Positions 60,701 through 64,000 of a stretch of 64,000 bases of DNA are shown here, one piece after another; within the stretch, counting starts at the first letter, position 1, and each line of letters starts with the position of its first letter. Below the pieces are notes generated by a model. It was not told the DNA's origin. It made no database searches and worked only from the letters and a program-made list of their open reading frames with translations. The translations under genes were made by a program, and so were the position numbers. The stretch lies in assembly GCA_027574665.1 (NCBI GenBank), contig CM050648.1:41015700-41079699 (forward strand). Direction: 5' to 3'. This stretch comes from Rhynochetos jubatus (Eukaryota > Chordata > Aves > Eurypygiformes > Rhynochetidae).

Positions 60701-63700
60701 TTGAATTACATCAAATAACCTGAAGACCATATGGCAAATGGAAATTTTTTAAGTTAACATTTACTGCCTTGTACAGTATCAAGAAAGATTTTTTTGTTAT
60801 TTTAGTTAAACCAATATATGTAAACTCACATGCTTTCAGCTTTTTGTAATCAATAACTGAAGGCCAAATGCAACCTGCTCCAAACGCATAATCTGCAGAA
60901 CAATGAGCCATCTTCCAGTGGAAAAGCGTGTCTGCATTTTTAATAATGGGGTGAATAAAGGACCAAATCCTTGGAAAGTATCACCAATTCTTCTTAAATT
61001 TACTGGGGGAACCAGGAGTAAGAATCTTCAAATTACGTGCTGAACTGGGGACTCGAGTATGTAACTTTAAGAGCCAGTATTTGAAAACATTGATCCATTT
61101 GTCTGTCCCTACGAGGAGAACGTGTTCTAGCAAGTTTAATTTCCTGAAGCACTTTCCCTCATACATCCCACACTGTATGTGGGTTGCAGATGGAGAGAGC
61201 AGACAGCAATCCTAAGAACAGTTTTCTAGCAACGTGGCAGATCTTTGATAATGTCAAGCAAAGTTCTGTCATTATCTAAGCACATTTCCACATATACAGG
61301 CAGCAATTAGCCAAATTATTGTCCAAACCAGTTGTCTAACACTGCTTGTGTGCCTTTGCCTTTGTCCTTATGTTGGCAGAACGTGACTTTGGCTTTGTAT
61401 TAACGTCAGCACCATTTCATCAGACCTGCACCTGGGGAGCAGTCCCATGGTCTCAGGTTGTTTCTCAGTTCCTAAGAAAATCTGAACCTTTCAGACCAGA
61501 ATTTCCACCATAATAGAAACTAATTTAAAGTTTGTATTGTATCTTAAGGACATTCTGAATATGTATTTCTCACTGCTGGGATGTTTTGCATCTTTCCTGG
61601 CTCAGGATTTGTAATGTTTGTTCAACTATGCTTAAAGTCAGTTTTCTGTAGTAAGTCTTGAGCAGTCTGTCTCAAGAATATTTACTCACAGTAAGTGAAC
61701 ATTAATATGTAAGTGTTGTAGTGCACACATCAGCACTAACTACATATTTAAGGCAACAGGAATTGCATGACCACTGCTGAGTAATGGCTACCTGGACTAC
61801 CTCACAACTAGTGTTTTCAAAAATAGCCATCTCTCACTTGCAAGATGCTTTTCCTGTTTTCTGTCTTTCTAACTTCCAAAAGAGATGAAGAGCACTGTTC
61901 TCTCAGAGCTGCAACTTAGTTTATTATTCATATACTTACTTTATCCCAGCGAGAAAAGAAGAACCTCTCTAGACAGAAAAGGTTGCATTATGCATCCTGT
62001 CCAATAAAACATGGGGCTTTATTATTGTTGTGTTCTGGTTTCTTAGCTGTAATACAGCATATCGATGAGTTGAACTTGTCTAAAAATTGAGGACATTTTT
62101 TTAAAGGGACATTATTTAAAAGAATTGCTATAATGAAAATCACATATCAGACTGACTTACACTTTGATAATTTATTTTGTATCTTTACATTAATGCGCTT
62201 GCCTAAAACATGTGTAGGATAAAGGCCTTTCCTATGCTTGAACCTGCTATGTTCTCTGAGCTGGCATGTCAGTTTACAGAAATCAGTTACTCTGCTGTGC
62301 TAGCATTCATTATTTGAACTGAGCCTGAAGTTGCTGTGACTATGGCTGTATTGCTGAACAGCACTTGTTCAGGGATCATTCTCTGGCCCTGAAGCAAAGT
62401 GGCCTGGCCTGGTCCCCTCTGCACTAAGTACCACTTGTTCTTCAGGTCTTCTTCCGGCCTGGTGTGGTACCCCTGAGGCTCCAACATACAATTCGCATTG
62501 TGTGTATGTGTGCGTGCTCAAATGTTCGCAGGGATACGAAAGCACGTTGCACCTTACCAAACCAGTGCTTTTGCTGCATGAAAATAAAATTACAGTTGCA
62601 TGCTTTGGATTGGATATGCTGACATGTTTGAGGGTTCAAAATCTGCTAGTGATGTTTTGGAGGACTGAGAGGGGTGGAGGAAGCCAAATCTTGTCATTCT
62701 TGTTCATACTGCCCTTTTGAGAATGGTTCTTAGTGCTGCCAGACCCCAAATCTGAATCTCAGCATCGTGGTAGAGCCACGAGGCAGGGTACAAAATCATG
62801 CCAGCAGGCTGCTGAGTAATCAAGCAGCAGAGGTGATCAGTGTGTGAGTTTCCTCCACAGATCCTGTTACTTAGCTGGGTAGATAGATGTGTGTCACACA
62901 TCCCCATGGCTTCCAGTGGTTGAAGGATTCAGGTGAGTATGTTTATCTGCGTATGTACATCCCCTGTTTGGTTTTCAACTTGACACCATTAACTTTGATT
63001 TAATTATCCCTAATTTCCACTGCTGACTGAAAAGTCAAAACTTACATTTTGTCATGCTTAACCCAGACAATGGGAAGACCACCCGTTTTTTTCAGTTCTG
63101 AGTTACGGGGCTGTGCATGGCACCATAGATGTGCCCAATCTGTGATCCATGGCTTGGCAGGTCAGTTCATCTTACCTGAATAACATTTCAAGGGATATAT
63201 TCCTCCGAGAGCCTTCATGGCAGTCTGCTCACCCCTGTTGTCTCTGCTGGGATCCTGCAGCCCCCCAGGCAGCTGGTGTGTGGGGCTGCAGAGGAGGGGG
63301 GTCTCGCAGCTGAGAGGGAAGCTGCAAGGGCAGGGAGGATGGGTCCCACTGAAGTCCCGCACAGTCAACACATCCAACTGCAATTGCACTTCTTTGGTAA
63401 AGAGTAAGCCTTTCCAAAATTGCACACACTATTCAGGACTGGGATTAGGAGATTAAAAGGAAAATTAACAGTTAGCTAAGAGAGGGAAAAGTCTTCGCTA
63501 CTGTTACCACACTTAATTTCTGAGAGAAGACAGCTAAATTAAGGCTGACTTCTCGAGCACATGCACACAGCTGTTAATTTGGGATGAAGGAATGCACTTT
63601 GTGTGAACTCCATAGCCTTCTTTTCTTTAATTATTTTAAAAATATTTCTATTAATTTTTCTTTTGAATTCACAACCTGTTTCTGTTTCTTTCAGGGAACA

Positions 63701-64000
63701 ATACGAGCATTTTCCAGTGGCCAAAAATAATATCTCTAAATACCAGTGGATTTTAACCAAAGACTGCACAGACCCATGGATAAAGCGTCTGCCTTATATT
63801 TCAAAGTACAAAGTTCAAATTTTGTAGGTACTTGTAGTTTTATTTTTAAATTTTAACTGGCCAGATTCTCAGGTTGGGTAAATCAGCAGAGCTCCACTGA
63901 TGTTAGGGGAACAACGCCAAGCTTCATTAGCTTAGTATCTGGCTTCACAACTTTTTTTTTTCTCTTTGTATTGAATTCAGCTTTCAGTACGCATGCAATA
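54731..64000. other. Intergenic DNA to the window end
   Basis: No gene, RNA or clear transposon is recognised. A homeodomain-motif-dense stretch at 55410-55600 may be a conserved non-coding element. Frames of up to 135 codons (58931-59338) lack known domains and splice evidence. The sequence looks unique and AT-rich, as expected of the gene-poor DNA beside TOX. Confidence 0.7.
55410..55600. promoter_or_regulatory. Candidate conserved non-coding element, homeodomain motifs
   Basis: The decamer TGTCATTAAC occurs twice (55431-55440 and 55550-55559). A palindromic CTAATTAG (55561-55568), an ATTAATTG (55471-55478) and a CAGCTG E-box (55442-55447) lie in the same 140 bp. TGTCA resembles a TALE (MEIS/PBX) site beside ATTA homeodomain cores. 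The call is based on motifs alone. Confidence 0.3.

Noticed and set aside
62287..62487. Minus-strand 66-codon frame, first suspected to be a processed pseudogene
   Set aside because: The translation does not match a protein I can name, and no poly(A) tail or neighbouring homologous exon is seen.
63603..63827. Frame at the window end as a first exon of the next gene
   Set aside because: The sequence is AT-rich with no known domain. The expected neighbour CA8 would show carbonic-anhydrase motifs, which are absent.

Overview
This is vertebrate nuclear DNA, almost certainly from a bird. It is AT-rich and intron-rich, it carries several CR1 LINE 3' ends with the avian ATTCTATGA-type tail, and it has one avian endogenous-retrovirus LTR. 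The only gene I can support is the 3' part of TOX (thymocyte selection-associated HMG box factor) on the + strand. No bacterial-type operon, CRISPR array, tRNA or rRNA is visible. Most open frames in the window are chance frames in introns or intergenic DNA.

TOX occupies roughly the first half. Four coding exons are resolved to the base: 4469-4549 (end of the HMG box), 17336-17722 (Pro/Gln/His/Met-rich C-terminal region), 26989-27140 (conserved C-terminal block) and 29321-29357 (last residues and TGA stop). Together they encode 218 residues, which would be about residues 309-526 of a 526-residue protein if the bird length matches the mammalian one. All four have consensus AG/GT borders and compatible phases (0, 0, 2). 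The upstream exons lie before base 1. A 3' UTR starts at 29358. Several AATAAA signals lie between 30.07 and 31.59 kb, so the exact mRNA end is not fixed.

From about 31.6 kb to 64 kb the window looks intergenic. In mammals the gene after TOX is CA8, at a large distance, and no exon of it is seen here. This half holds CR1 fragments (36.5, 41.1 and 54.6 kb, and possibly 48.3 kb), a probable solo LTR (about 45.68-46.73 kb) that produces three long spurious frames, and simple repeats. It also has several stretches with unusually dense transcription-factor-like motifs that are candidate conserved non-coding enhancers.

The observations most worth a second look are these: oppositely oriented CR1 copies that flank the penultimate coding exon and form a hairpin-capable pair in the last intron; a GATA/octamer motif cluster at 15.5-16.0 kb with retained CpGs; homeodomain- and TCF-like clusters at 34.2, 42.1 and 55.4 kb; two CTCF-like motifs in the same orientation at 14.15 and 47.71 kb; and a strong G-quadruplex motif inside the LTR. 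I did not find a convincing new biological system. These are regulatory and structural hypotheses.
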